Below, piece after piece: positions 11,915 to 23,537 of a stretch of 64,000 bases of DNA. The stretch's first letter is position 1. Each line of letters begins with the position of its first letter. Both the position numbers and the translations under genes were made by a program. Below the pieces are notes generated by a model that was not told where the DNA came from, did no database searches, and was given only the letters and a program-made list of their open reading frames with translations. The stretch is from Trema orientale (taxonomy: Eukaryota > Streptophyta > Magnoliopsida > Rosales > Cannabaceae), in NCBI GenBank assembly GCA_002914845.1, contig JXTC01000027.1, positions 438,502 to 502,501 on the forward strand. Reading direction: 5' to 3'.

Positions 11915-12932
11915 TTTATTAACTCAAAAATATTAATTGATCTTTAATTAATCCTATGATTTTCCTAAATTAACACATGAACGCATTTCAAGAGGTTAAG
12001 CAAATAATTGCTATTTCTTTCAAAATAGTATTTATACACATTAATAAACATAATTTATCATTTATCTTCTACCTTATTAAACTACAATTTTCTAGCGAAA
12101 AAAAACTAGACTACTTTTCATTATTGTTATCATTACACAGTAACTTGATTCAATTAGCATTCCATCATTATATGACTGTTATTATACATTAATCATTCAA
12201 ACCGAACGCCACTTAATGTGGTAATTAATTCAATTGCTCAATTATTATTATTTTTTCTTCGTTAAGGTCGTTTCATTTTTTTTTTTTTTTAAAAACTAGG
12301 TTCAAAATTTTTTTGGGAATAATTTATGGTTTTAAGTACTAAAGAAAAATCTCTCAAAAAAGAAAGCAGTAAAAAATAAAAGCTCCTGGATTTTGATATT
12401 TCTGACGTTCTCCCTCAGAACTACGATAATTCGATATTTCTCACGAAATCCTTCGAGAATTATCCTAGAAAATATTTAAAATTCAAAGCTTATTTCAAAA
12501 TATATCGTAAACTATATATCAAGACTATTTGGATTAAAATAGTGAAATAGATAATTCAGCTATCATAGGCCATTCATATTAGTACATCCATTCAAATCCA
12601 GCCAATAAAGAATGCACCCTTCATGGGTTTTGTGTTTGGAGATCACATGAAGCGTAAGATGATATTAAAACAAAACAAAATCAAAAGAGGGGTGGGGAGA
12701 AACGAAAAGAATAAGAGAGTTAGCCTCAGATAATTGAGATAATATATATATATATATATGTATCAAAAACAGGAGAAGAAATTTTTTATTTTTCAAAAAC
12801 TCAAAATGCTAAGCAGAGGAGAGAGATTGGTAACATTTCAATCTTCTCTAACTCTTTTCTCTTTTTTCCCCTCTCTTGTTTTTGATTTCCTCCAAAGCTT
12901 TTAATAATTTCTTCAACTCCTAATAACTTCAC
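11915..12932. other. Intergenic between DEK1 and the DUF1639 gene (tail to tail)
   Basis: AT-rich DNA with poly-A/T runs and a (TA)n microsatellite near 12742-12760. The part nearest 12840-12932 is presumably 3' UTR of the minus-strand gene. No other gene seen. Confidence 0.6.
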
Positions 12933-14348
12933 TCAATCTGAATCACTCTCCATACTTCCCATGGCTTTTAGTCCTCTTGGCCTCTGCATCATATGACAAA
13001 CCAAACCAAACCAAACCCACATTCAGTTTCAATACATTCGCACACAATCAAACCCAAAAGACCTTGTCACAAGTTTCTCAATCATTTTCTCTCGACCTTT
13101 CTCAGCAAACCAATCAAGGCCAAAAATGAGAGGGGAAAAAAGACCAAAAAGAAAAGTACCTTTTTTGAAGCCTTCTTTTCCCTAACTTCGTACCTTTCTT
13201 GACACAAATCTGATAACCATGAACCTGGCATTACCAACTGCAAACACAAAATTCCAAATGTCAAAAATATTCGGAATCAAACAAAAACCATTTCCCACAT
13301 CAAAATCTAAGCCTTTCTTTTTCTTTTTTTATTTTTTTTATTTTTTTTTTTAAAATAGGAAAACTTACAAGTAAGCTTTTTTGAAGAAACTTGGCTCTTT
13401 TCTTAGGTCTTTGAGGAAGCTTACACCCTTTCATAGCCATGAAATCCTCTTCCTTCTCCTTACTAGACAATGAAATAAAAAGTTTTGGCCAAACAAGGTT
13501 AGCCTTGTTTTTATTATCCCCTGCCTGACCAAGACCATAACCAAGATGACTATGATGATGATCCAATCCCAACATCTTCCCATTCTCATCCAATCCTAAC
13601 GAACCCCTCGTCGTGTAGTACCGATCTTCCTTCTCCGGCGACAGCACAACCGCTGATTTCCGATTATTCAATGGAGAATTCAAGTTCCTACAGCAATAAT
13701 TCTAAGACAATTAGGACATTTCACATTTCAAAATCCAAGTTTTCTTCCATCTACTAAGAAGAGCCACCATAATTTCAGAATTTCCATATGAACTAACAGA
13801 AAAAAGTCAGATCAAGCTTTCCTTTTCCTACAGTTTCTCAACAACCAATCAATTAAGTATTTCTCTTTCCTTCTTCAAGGAAACTTTTAGGGGTTGGGGG
13901 GGGGACATTGTTTGAAAACACAAAATCCCAAAGTAATCCATCCAATAAAGACTTCCTTTTAAACCGAAACCAAGCTTTCCCTTTTCCTACACTTTCTCAG
14001 CAACCAAACAAGGCTTTCTCTTTCATCTTTCTAAGAAAAATAAAAAATAAAAAGAGGTATGTTTGTATTCATATGAATTTCAAGATAATAGAAAACAATT
14101 CCAGAGAAGGGTTTCCAGTAGAATTACTTGTTAAGGCGTTGGTGTAATGGTGAGGAGGAATCTTTGGCGGAGGAAACAAGACGGGAAGTGATTTTCTTTC
14201 TATCCAAACAGTCCGAAGATTTTCCATTCAAGCTTTGGTCTTTCTTGACTTTTACACATCTAAGCCTCTTTCTATTACCCCACTGCAAAACAAAGTCAGT
14301 CTCCGCCGTAGCCGCACACCCTTTTTGGCTCTTCCCTTCCTTCTCCAT
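12933..14348 (-). CDS. DUF1639 family protein, 222 aa, four exons
   Basis: Exons read downward: 14348-14128, 13687-13369, 13237-13160, 12983-12933. The start is ATG at 14348 and the stop TGA at 12935-12933. All three introns are GT-AG (donors at 14127, 13368 and 13159). The N-terminal exon gives DFVLQWGNRKRLRCVKVKKD. The conserved C-terminal family block is spread over exons 2-4: MKGCKLPQRPKKRAKFLQ, then PGSWLSDLCQERYEVREKK, then RPRGLKAMGSMESDSD at the C terminus. This is the DUF1639 signature of small basic plant proteins of unknown biochemical function. A Gly/His-rich patch (LDHHHSHLGYGLGQ) lies in exon 2. The phases 2, 0, 0 join without stops. Its position next to DEK1 matches At1g55340 beside At1g55350. 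No enzymatic role is claimed. Confidence 0.9.
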
Positions 14349-15217
14349 CTCTCTGCAACAAAATCCCAAATAAATAAATAAATAAATAAAAACCACTTTT
14401 AGAGATTTTCCCAGATGGGATTTTCTCGGGAAAATGGAAAAGAAAAGAGGAAAAAAGGAGAAACTTTCTTCACATCTATACAAGAAAATCACAAACTGAC
14501 CTTTAAGATCTATAGATGTAACAACTGAAACGAGTCAATTTCTCTCAGATTAGCATGCATATGAATGGATTAGCTCCTTCTCTGTTTGATCTCCGAGAAA
14601 GATAAGGAAACAGAAACTCCAAATGATTGTTTAATCTTCAGAGAAACACCTCCAAGCTAATTATATCTTTACTTTCCCGGTAAACAAACACCAAAAGCAA
14701 AGCTTGCATTACATGGCGAAAGTAGCAGGGCCACCAACACCAGAAAAAAAAAAAAAAAAAAGAAAAGAAAAAGCTCCACTGAGCAAAGAAATTTTTCCAA
14801 AAGGAAAGGTCAGAGGGATTTCCCGGGAAAATGAAGGAAACCCAGATGAGTAAATTCGTAGGAAGATAGATATAATAGAGAGAAAGAGAGGGAGGTTTCT
14901 CTGTTATCTTCACTAGAAGGCTAAAAGCTCTCTGTCTGTTCTATTCTATGAAGCTCTTCTTTTCTTCTCATTCCTTTGTTGCTAATGTAATAATGTTACC
15001 CTCTTTGCCTTTGGATTTTCTGATTTGATCAGGGGACGATTTAGAAACGATCTTGGCCGTCTGATGGTAAATGTACGGTCAGATGGGGTTCCCTTTCAAC
15101 TGCCTGACTTGGGTGCTTCGTGGTTGGATGGACTATCATGACTTGGGGGGTGTTGTGTTGGGGTTTGGGGACTCTCTTTCCTTTTCCTCATTTATTTTTA
15201 TTTATTTATTGCAATGG
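14349..15217 (-). other. Putative 5' UTR and promoter of the DUF1639 gene
   Basis: Upstream of the minus-strand ATG lies pyrimidine-rich sequence in gene orientation (near 14875-14900, TCTCTTTCTCTCTATT), as is common in plant 5' UTRs. A 5'-UTR intron is possible. The transcription start cannot be fixed from the sequence. Confidence 0.35.
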
Positions 15218-15243
15218 CACGTGATAGAGACTTGTGACACGTG
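15218..15243. promoter_or_regulatory. Pair of G-boxes (CACGTG) 20 bp apart
   Basis: CACGTG at 15218-15223 and at 15238-15243, each in a CACGTGATA context, about 880 bp upstream of the DUF1639 ATG. G-boxes bind bHLH and bZIP factors. Two identical sites two helical turns apart suggest co-operative binding, but function is inferred only. Confidence 0.4.
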
Positions 15244-15558
15244 ATACTGTCCATGTCATCACGCGTCATCGTCTAAATATATCTCTTTTGCCCTAAAATT
15301 TGAATGCAAATGAATCCAAGTTGGATTCTATTTTACTTTGTAATCTAATGGTGATGACTGATTTTGCAGAGGGGAGAAATGCTTTCTAAGCCCATTTTTG
15401 AAGGCCGGATTATCAGATTTATTCTGGGCCCGTTTGGAGAGAGAGCCCAAACATGGCCAACAAAAACAGGTTCTTAGAATGATTATGAATGTTTTTATGA
15501 TTACGACGACAAAACGTCGTAAAATAACCTTGTATTTCAAGTTTTCTATATGAAATCT

Positions 15559-15975
15559 TTTGTGTTTTAAGAAATATGGTAAAATCTCTTTAAATTTGAC
15601 TTTTTATTACAAAAAGCCTTGCAATTTAGACCTCTACGTATCATTAAAATTAGAAAAATTGATTGAAATAATAAAATTATTCCTAGTAAATAATATAAAT
15701 GTAAGAATTGTCCATTATAGTTTCCAAACAATTTTTCCATTTTTCGAATAAACTCATAAATGATAAAATAGTTTCCAAACAAATTATCTATGTATCCTAG
15801 TAAAAATATAATATAAACCTAAGTCTACCATCTAATATGGATAATTTTGTCATTTCTTACTAATTTTACTAATTTAGTTTATGAGAAGATTGAATTTCAA
15901 AAATAGTCAAAACACAAGCTTCTTGTAATGAAAAATCATATTCAAAGGGGTTTCCTATATTTCTCAAAATACAAT
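15559..15975. mobile_element. Long-inverted-repeat (foldback) element
   Basis: Left arm TTGTGTTTTAAGAAATATGG, followed by TTTTTATTACAAAAAGCC. Right arm on the opposite strand is TTGTATTTTGAGAAATATAGG, followed by TTTTTCATTACAAGAAGC. The arms pair over about 60 bp or more. AT-rich, non-coding. Confidence 0.6.
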
Positions 15976-15979
15976 GAAT

Positions 15980-16540
15980 TTATAAAAAAAAAGTTATGAA
16001 ATATAAGGTCATTTTATAGCTTTTTCTCTCATTTAGACTATTATTATTATTGATATTACAACTATTACTGTTATTATTGTAGCCCCCCCTAGTCTTAATA
16101 GTAATAACAGAGATACAAATTTAAAAAAAAAAAGGCATTTTGAAAAGTAGTAACAAAAAAAAAAAGAGAAATAAAATCACTTTGAAAAAGAAAAGTCCTA
16201 TATTCCTTTCCTTCTTTCCTTTTTTTAGTTTTTTTTCTTAGATTGAAACTACAACCAATGATTGCAAAGTAAGATCACAAAGGAACATACATATTTATCA
16301 AATTTAATGATTCAAGGCACCTTAATTAATGTAATGCATGAAAACTAAATCCATTTTTTTTCCAGTTAATTACATTTGTATCTTTTAAATTTTGTACTTA
16401 TATTTTAAATTGACCATGTATTTTCAAGAGCAACAAATTTATACCACAAACTTTTTAAAAGGTAAAAAATGATCCATTCTAACATGTTTTTAACGATCAG
16501 TTTAGAAAAACAATCCTCGATAAACATATCAAAAAAGAAA
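15980..16540. other. Intergenic, AT-rich
   Basis: Poly-A/T tracts, a TTATTATTATTG microsatellite near 16040 and no coding signal. Nothing else recognised. Confidence 0.6.
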
Positions 16541-16550
16541 TTTTTTTTTT

Positions 16551-18171
16551 GGGCACGTCTATAGTAGGATTACTATAATATACCCTTATGTAAGGACATC
16601 TAATTTTGGCCATCGGATGGGAAATCAACAGTGTTGATTGTAGGGCTTAAATTAGATAAAATAAAGTGCATGACACCATATTTCTCCTACCCACTTTCTT
16701 CCTCTTCTTGAATCTCCCTTTTAATTTATTTTTATTTTTAAATTGTGCTTGAATTTCTCTTTGGTCTTCTCGCCGAGTTTAAGATTCAAGGCTCTAATTC
16801 TCATTAAATCACTAAATACAAACCAGGAAAAAAAAAAAAAGCCTCCAAATCTGAGAAAACCTAGGATCCTTAGTCAAATTTTAAGAAATGGAAAAGATTC
16901 TAATTTTTTTCCTTTTTTAATATTTTCCTAGAAACCCAACAGAAAATTTATGTACTATGAAAAAACGCAGACCTGTAAAACTAGATTTGGTTAACCCATT
17001 TGGTAGTAGTTTTGAACTAGAGTCGCAGAGCATCGAATCCACCAAAGAGACATAGCGTTCGGCCATGGAAAGATCTTTGGAGTCTTGAATTCTGCAGATT
17101 AGTCTTGTGGGTATCTTTAATAGCCCAAGAAACCATTGAAATGGAAGTCTGGGTTTCTGGGTCTTGGTGAGATTCTCTCAGTTGGGTCTCTTCCATGAAA
17201 ATTAGACTTAAGTAAATTGATATAAAATCTCTTTTTTTTTTTCAGAAAAGAAGAGAAATTGAGTCTTGGTTTACAAAGAAAGAGGAAAAAGGGGTGCCTT
17301 TTTTGGTTGCCTGACCTTATACTCTGTTCATTCAAATTTGAATTTAGAGAGTTGAATTTTTCTCAAATTTGGACGCTTGCCTCCACATCTTCTATTTGTC
17401 ACAGGTTATTGCTTGGTTCCGATTCTGGTAGTGTGGAACGAGGAGCGGGTGGGGAAAACAGACCATTTGGGAGCTCTCAACATGGAATTGATTGCTCGTC
17501 AATGGTCTAGAGTGAATACTTGCCAATAAAGTTCTGATTTGTATTAGAGGGAGAAAAATGAGCTTAAATGGCTGAGAGAAGGGAAATACTAGAGCTGATT
17601 TTCAATTGAATTGAGAATATGTCCGCAAAATGGCTGATTCCAGGTTTTACTTGATTTCTTTGAGAATTTATATCTACCTTATTCATGACAAAATTGAAAA
17701 TATTTTCAATTGAATTCGTAGAAAATTTTGAAATTATAGAACAAACTCATTGTCAAACCCAACCATACTCCCAAGTTTAAACATGAATAAACCTAACTTA
17801 GTCAAATCCATGAGTAGATATTTATTAACTAAAATTTCATCTTCCCACCATTAGGGAAAAAAATGGTTCAATTAATTTCTATTGAGTTGAGGACTTCTCC
17901 CATGAAAGAAGTAGAGTAACAGTGGTTATGCGTTAGCACCCAGAAAAAAAAAAGGAGAGAGAGTAGCACAGGACAGAAGAGGGGGTGATTTGTTCTTTTA
18001 TCTTTGGATTTTTCTTTGGTATATAGCAAGGTGTTATAGTAATCTGGCATTACACGCCTCATTTTATCTGATTTAAGCTATACAATCAACACCGTTGATT
18101 TGCAATCCAACAGTCTAAGTCGATGACCTTACATAGGGGTATATTATAATAGCCCTACCATAGACATGCCC
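16551..18171. mobile_element. Mutator-like element, 1621 bp, non-autonomous
   Basis: The left end GGGCACGTCTATAGTAGG is mirrored at the right by GGGCATGTCTATGGTAGG on the opposite strand. The inverted repeats extend about 125 bp with shared blocks ATAATATACCC, TATGTAAGG, AAATCAAC..TGTTGATTGTA and TTAAAT.AGATAAAAT. It is flanked by T runs (16541-16550 and 18172-18180), compatible with a 9-bp T9 target-site duplication. It carries no transposase. The interior (about 16740-17520) has the base composition of genic DNA rather than repeat, so it could be a Pack-MULE with captured gene fragments; I cannot identify the donor. Its terminal motif GGGC.CGTCTA.AGTAGG is shared with the 150-172-bp MITEs at 20067 and 34616. 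Confidence 0.8.
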
Positions 18172-18184
18172 TTTTTTTTTACAT

Positions 18185-19140
18185 TTTTTTATTTGATGGG
18201 ATAAAGTTATCATTTATCAAATACAAGCTCAACCCAAAAATATACCACAAATTAAAGGGCATAATAATGTATTTTGACCCTTTGCTCTCTCTCTCTCTCC
18301 TATTAATTTGGTGATGTGTGATCATATAGCGTATAAACTTCTTTTTTTCAGTTAAGGAGACATATAGTTTTGCCACTTTGGTATGAAATACTGTTTTTTG
18401 GGAATAGGTGTGTAACATATTCATTATATGATGGGACTACAAGCCCAACACATTAGATAATTGTAAAACAGAACCAACAACCATATTGCTCACGCAAATA
18501 AACGTGAGCATCCCATTTTCGATTGTTGGGCACACCAAAATTCCTAAATTAAATTCCGAAAATTGAGTATTTCAATCCATAATTCCTTGTTGAACACGAA
18601 ATCTCAGTACTTTGTCACCCTATTAAGTATTTTAATATAATAGGAAAGCCACTCCAACTAAATGAAATTCGTAAAAGTTAACCCCAACAGCTGTTGGATA
18701 CCATACGATCGAGCTATTGTTTACAATTTAGTACTATAACACTATATTAATTTGGTGCCCGTCCGGGATTAAAGAAATGCCAATAAGAGGGATGTAAAAC
18801 AACGTAAGCAAAATGGAAGACTAATAAAGAATTTCCTTCTAAGGTAGAAAGCCAATTAACTAATTGGGTATGTCTAGCATTTTTATCCTTCGCGACAGCA
18901 CATAAATGCAAACCATTCGATTGAACCGAACATGTAAAGAAGAGACAATGTTCGATATTGTATATTATTAGACTATATCGTATTGAATTGCGTTGCATTG
19001 TGTAATTTAATATAATAATTGGTTTTGCAATGTATTATCTCATATATGTGTATATATGAATTATATACTAAGTTTGATACATAATGTGTTGAGAGAGAAT
19101 GAGAGAGAATTAGGAGAATGGAAGTGATCGGAGCAAACGA
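18185..19140. other. Intergenic
   Basis: AT-rich with a (CT)n tract near 18287-18299. No gene or complete element recognised. Confidence 0.55.
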
Positions 19141-19362
19141 GGAGAGGGAAAATAATGAAAAAGAATTTGAGAATGTAAAAAGAATAATAACACAATACAA
19201 CACACTCATCATATTATATTAGCAAATACATCATTCACTGTATTACTTCAGAGAAAGAAAATAACGAGAAAGAATTTGAGAATGTAAAGGGAATAATAAC
19301 ACAATACAACACACTCATCATATTGGGTTAGCAAATATACCATTCACCATATTATTTCAAAG
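19140..19362. repeat. Imperfect tandem duplication, unit about 109 bp
   Basis: Two copies of a segment with GAATTTGAGAATGTAAA, AGAATAATAACACAATACAA and CACACTCATCATATT start near 19149 and 19258 and differ at several positions. Confidence 0.8.
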
Positions 19363-19588
19363 TGTCGTATTAAGTTGTTTAATAGAAGATTACTACAAAA
19401 CAAAATGTGCTAAAATAATACAAATATGACATACCGAGCATATCCTACAGAAAATTTTATAGACTTTTGTACATTGAATCGTTACTTATATTTAGAAAAA
19501 TGAAAATAAAACATAAAAGTGTACTCTCTTAAATATTCTTGAGCATCTATTCTAGATGGATACATCGTCAGCCATACCGTATTACACA

Positions 19589-20431
19589 TAGAAGTGTCAA
19601 AATGGGTAGGCCGGGCCGAAGTTGGAGGAAGAACGGCCGGCCCGTCCTGGCCTAACCTGAAATTTTAAAATGTAGCCCAACCCAGCCTATAGGCTCGCCC
19701 CGGCATGCCTAGGCGGGCTGGGCCTGGTTCGGAACAGGCCAAAACAGGCCCGCCCGTGCCGGTCCGTACTTGGCCTAATTTTAAAAATTTTATAAAAAAT
19801 CCAAAAAAATGAGATTATTATTTGTATAATTAATTAAAAATATTGAAATAAAATTTATGAAAAAATAAATAATATGTTATATTGTTTTCCTAATGATAAA
19901 ATTTAAAAATAATTAAATAAGCTAAAAGTATAAAAGTAGAATAGTTGATAAAAAAAAAATTTAAGTATTGGAAAATTGTTTAAAATTAGATTAAAATTTG
20001 AAAGTGTAAAAAAAAAGAGAGAAAATATATATTTATAAGTATTGGAAAAAGTTTGTATTTAAATTTGGGGAGGGCTACAGTAGGGGCGCCCCTACGTAGG
20101 GCCCCCTTATACACCGTTTGATGGGAATCTGTGGGGAATCTGTTTATATACAGATTCCCATCAAACGGTGTATAGACAGGGCCCTACGTAGGGACGCCCC
20201 TACTGTAGACGCGCCCTTTAAATTTATTTTAAAAAAATTTAAAAAATAAAAGAAATTATTTTTTCGCGGGCGGGCCAGGCGGGCTTGATTGGCAGGCCTA
20301 AACATATAGCCCAAACCGACCCTAACCTAGGGCCGGGCCGAGCCCATTATAATACAGGCCGGGCCGGGCCATGGGCCAAAACGACGGGCTGCGGGCCGGC
20401 CCGTTTGGCCCAGCCCATTTTGACACCTTTA
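19589..20431. mobile_element. hAT-like non-autonomous element containing a nested MITE
   Basis: Termini are TAGAAGTGTCAAAATGGG on the left and TTAAAGGTGTCAAAATGGG on the opposite strand at the right. Both are followed by GC-rich subterminal GGCCGGGCC motifs. An exact 8-bp target-site duplication ATTACACA lies at 19581-19588 and 20432-20439. The 8-bp duplication and this terminus fit the hAT superfamily. No transposase. Removing the nested 150-bp MITE and its duplicated target leaves an element of about 684 bp. Confidence 0.85.
20067..20216. mobile_element. Mutator-like MITE, 150 bp, nested in the hAT-like element
   Basis: An almost perfect palindrome: GGCTACAGTAGGGGCG at the left pairs with GGGCGCGTCTACAGTAGGGG at the right on the opposite strand, and the arms continue through CTACGTAGGGCCC and CACCGTTTGATGGGAATCTG. 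It is flanked by an exact 9-bp target duplication TTTAAATTT (20058-20066, 20217-20225), which supports Mutator-type transposition. The single strand would form a long hairpin, so it is a plausible siRNA source. Confidence 0.9.
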
Positions 20432-20500
20432 ATTACACACTATTGGGGTATTATTTGAATCAAGTTTACTGTCTTTTGATTTAGTTTTATTTATGACCTC

Positions 20501-21840
20501 AACCAATTAATCAAGCATCTACACAACTCAAGCAACTCAAATATTATAAAGCACGTAAATGAGATACGATATTTTTTAACATATTCAATAATACTAAAGC
20601 ATTTTCTATATCTATATGGGATCAAGTCTAAAGAGCAATTATCATTAGAAGCATATTAATACAAATAAGGTCTTATATATAATAGATTCTATAGCTCCCC
20701 TCTAGTTGCTGCCTGTTAGTACTTCTACTTTCTACCTGAGAATTGCCTGTAAATCACGAGCTCCCACATATAAAATGGTTGCTGAATTACAAGCTCTCAT
20801 GAGTGAAATAATCAATCAAGCATCTACACAACTCAAATATTATAAAGCATGTAAATGAGACAAGAATTTTACATAGTTCTATAATACTAAAGTTAGGGGT
20901 GTTCATGGCCGGTCTAGACGGTCTAAATCGCCAATCTAGAAACCAATTCGAATGTACGGTTTAGCCGGTTTACTGATCTGTGCGATTTAAGTTGGTCGAT
21001 TCAAATCGGCCAGACCACAACTATAATTTTGCGGTCGGTTTGGATGATTTCCGTGGTTTGAAAACTTACAAAATTTGAATTATTACAACATCAACTAAGC
21101 TCATATCATAATCATATTTCATCTAAAATTTAAAGTCCAAATATAAAACGAAACTATAACATAGTTAAAAGCTACAACCAAATCGAAAGTCCTATTAAAC
21201 TTAAATTTTAGTAACAACTTACAACCTAATCAAAATTGAATAGCAAACTTAAAATCTTTAATCTTAAACACATTACAACAACAAGATTTAAAGTCTAAAA
21301 TATCATAAGAGTCTTAAGTGACATAGTCTTAAATAAGCTAAAAGTAATCATTACTCAATTAGAATAAATGAGCTTAAATTTTTAACTACTACTATACATA
21401 TTTTTCTATACATAATTTTTTAAAAAATATACATATATACAAACTTATTGGCCGGTTCAGTTTGAATCCAACCGAATTTGTCTAAAATTGAAAACCAAAC
21501 CGGCTAAGTCGGTTTTTATTTTTTCTAATCCGTAACCGACCGTTTAAGAAGAGAATCCGTCTAAATTGGACAGTTTGGACTGGATTGAGCAGTTTTCACA
21601 GTTTGGCGGCTTTTTTGAACACCCCTAGCTAAAGTATTTTTTACATCTATGGGATCAATTCCAGAGAACAATTATTACTAGAAATAAGATAATATAAACA
21701 AGGTCTTATATAATAAATTCTAGGACTCCTCACTAGTTATCTTCAGTAGGTACTTCCACTTCCTTCCTCAGAATTGCTTGTGAATCAGGTGCTCCCACAG
21801 GTGCTTGTAAATCACGAGCTTCCACTGGTGAAATGGTCGC
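20501..21840. repeat. Tandem duplication, about 310-bp unit, second copy split by a hAT-like element
   Basis: Copy 1 (20501-20800) and copy 2 (20812-20893 plus 21628-21840) share TCAAGCATCTACACAACTC, AAATATTATAAAGCA.GTAAATGAG, a TATGGGATCAA.TC.A.AG.A motif and CTTGTAAATCACGAGCT. Copy 1 is uninterrupted at the site where copy 2 carries the element. Confidence 0.75.
20894..21627. mobile_element. hAT-like non-autonomous element, 734 bp
   Basis: Termini TAGGGGTGTTCA and TGAACACCCCTA are exact inverted repeats. The 8-bp flanks are ACTAAAGT (20886-20893) and GCTAAAGT (21628-21635), a target duplication with one mismatch. Subterminal GGCCGGT/AACCGGC motifs are abundant. The paralogous copy upstream has the uninterrupted site near 20590. 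No coding capacity. Confidence 0.85.
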
Positions 21841-22100
21841 TGACCGAATTCCCTTCAGCTCCAGTTAATACATAAGGTCTCTCGTGTGTTCAAGTTACCA
21901 ATGAACTACTCCCTTGAAAGATAGAATGCTTGTCGAACTCCCTTCAATCAAGCCAAGATGTTGAAATTCCTTCAGCAACAGCCACCAATGATGAACGAGT
22001 AAGGGATCACGGATTATAGAAAACAAAGAATAGGAGTAATCAATACTCTTGAGATTTCTAACTTCTATGGAGAAAAGCTAGAGAGAGCCTTTGTAACAGC
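21841..22100. other. Spacer, possible retroelement remnant
   Basis: Together with 22300-22860 this has moderately complex sequence without open frames. It may be degenerate LTR-element DNA, but I see no diagnostic domain. Confidence 0.35.
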
Positions 22101-22270
22101 CAACTGGAATTAGCTCAGTTGGTCCACAGTTTTAGGGATGTTTGTGTGAGTTTGGAGGAGGTCAGAGGTTCAAGCCTTAATAGTATATGTGTGTATGTGA
22201 TATTTTTCTTCAACTTTGTAGTAAGTGGTGGTCATTAGTTAAATCTTACTTTAAAAAAGAAAAAAAAAAG
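22101..22270 (+). mobile_element. tRNA-derived SINE
   Basis: A polymerase III A-box-like TAGCTCAGTTGG (22111-22122) and a B-box-like GGTTCAAGCC (22167-22176) are spaced as in a tRNA gene. They are followed by a non-tRNA body ending GTAAGTGGTGGTCATTAG and a poly-A-rich tail at 22251-22270. The 3' body matches the opposite-strand SINE at 26551-26748. No clear target-site duplication. Confidence 0.75.
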
Positions 22271-23215
22271 TGTATAGAAAATGTGTATAAATGGCTAAGT
22301 GATTTCAGAAGGAATGTTTGCTATTTATAGCTGAAAGTTTCGTTCATAATAACTTAGCGAATCTCTAAACGATAGAAATGATGAAACATGACACTTGTAC
22401 TAAGTTCTAAGCTAAACAAATGAATGTCTAATCAAAGAATCTAAAGATACGACGTTGGGTGTATTTTTCTGGGGCCCAAAAACAACCATATGTTTAGACA
22501 TGCTTGATAAGTGACTTGTAAGTGAGAAAATAGAACTTAGGACAAGAATGAGAATTACCACAATTTCTATTGACACAACAAACTAAGCTATTAACCACAC
22601 ACCGTTAAGATCTTCAGTCCTTAAGAAGGTCGATGTCCGAACAATTTAGTAGCGAGATGCAACATCCACTAAAATAGAAGTAATGCAAAATGAAATAAAA
22701 TACATATGAAACAAAAAACATAAAATGACTTTAATTATTCATTAAAACCCAAAAGATTATAAGATACCCAACACTAATTCATAGAACCTAACACACACAA
22801 ACGCCAAAGTTCTTCTCTTTAACTCTTTGTTAAAACTGAAACAAATTCTGCATACAATTACTTCCAGCATTATGCATGTTCTAGAAATCTCATGTTAGAT
22901 AACTTCGATATTGTTTTAGTCCTTCGGCTGTAACATAAATAATTTATCGACACTCAAAAAAAAAAAAATCTCAAAAACTAAGATAAATATAGGCATCAAG
23001 CCGCAAATGGGAATCTAATTCAATTACTCCAATACATGTTGTTGCTTAATTTTTCAAATCTGTGTTGGGTGATCTTATAAATATATATATATATACGGAG
23101 GATTTCTCAATGGTTACAATTTTTTTGTGACCATGAATGGATACTAAAAAAAGTAATGATAACATTAAATTTTTTTGATGGTAATAAATAGCATTAAATT
23201 ATATATATATATATA
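22271..23215. other. Intergenic
   Basis: AT-rich; no gene or bounded element recognised apart from a short (TA)n tract near 23079-23094. Confidence 0.5.
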
Positions 23216-23221
23216 TATATA

Positions 23222-23457
23222 GGGCACCAATCTCGTAGGTTTTTTTTTTTTTACCTATACATAAGTATCAATTTGGCCAATGAAAATTTATCATGCACAT
23301 TTTTTATATTAAAAAGTAAGAGAGAGAAAAAGCATTAATAATGCACGTCTTTTCATGCACCTCAAAATAGCCGTTGAATCATCATCTAATGATCCAATGG
23401 CTAAAAAAAAATACCTACACATAGGTAAAAAAAAAAAACCTACTGGAATGGCAATCA
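23222..23457. mobile_element. (TA)n-associated MITE copy
   Basis: Starts GGGCACCAATCTCGTAGG and ends CCTACTGGAATGGCAATC. It sits between two (TA)n microsatellites and contains AATAATGCACGTCTTTTCATG and ATGATCCAATGGCTAA, like its sister copies. Confidence 0.8.
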
Positions 23458-23537
23458 TATATATATATATATATATCTCGAGAAAATATGTATATATTAT
23501 GATTGAATTGGACATGCAGTATATATATATGTATATA

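Noticed and set aside
13300-13683. Reading the single minus-strand frame here as a stand-alone 127-residue protein starting at TTG
   Set aside because: It is exon 2 of the DUF1639 gene read through its donor site into intron; the splice sites and flanking exons explain it better.
17259-17510. 83-residue plus-strand frame in the Mutator-like element
   Set aside because: No recognisable domain, no start context and no conserved motif; at most a captured fragment.
18752-18775. TTTGGTGCCCGTCCGGGATT resembling an LTR-retrotransposon primer-binding site
   Set aside because: I could not match it confidently to a plant tRNA 3' end, and no LTR or internal domains flank it.
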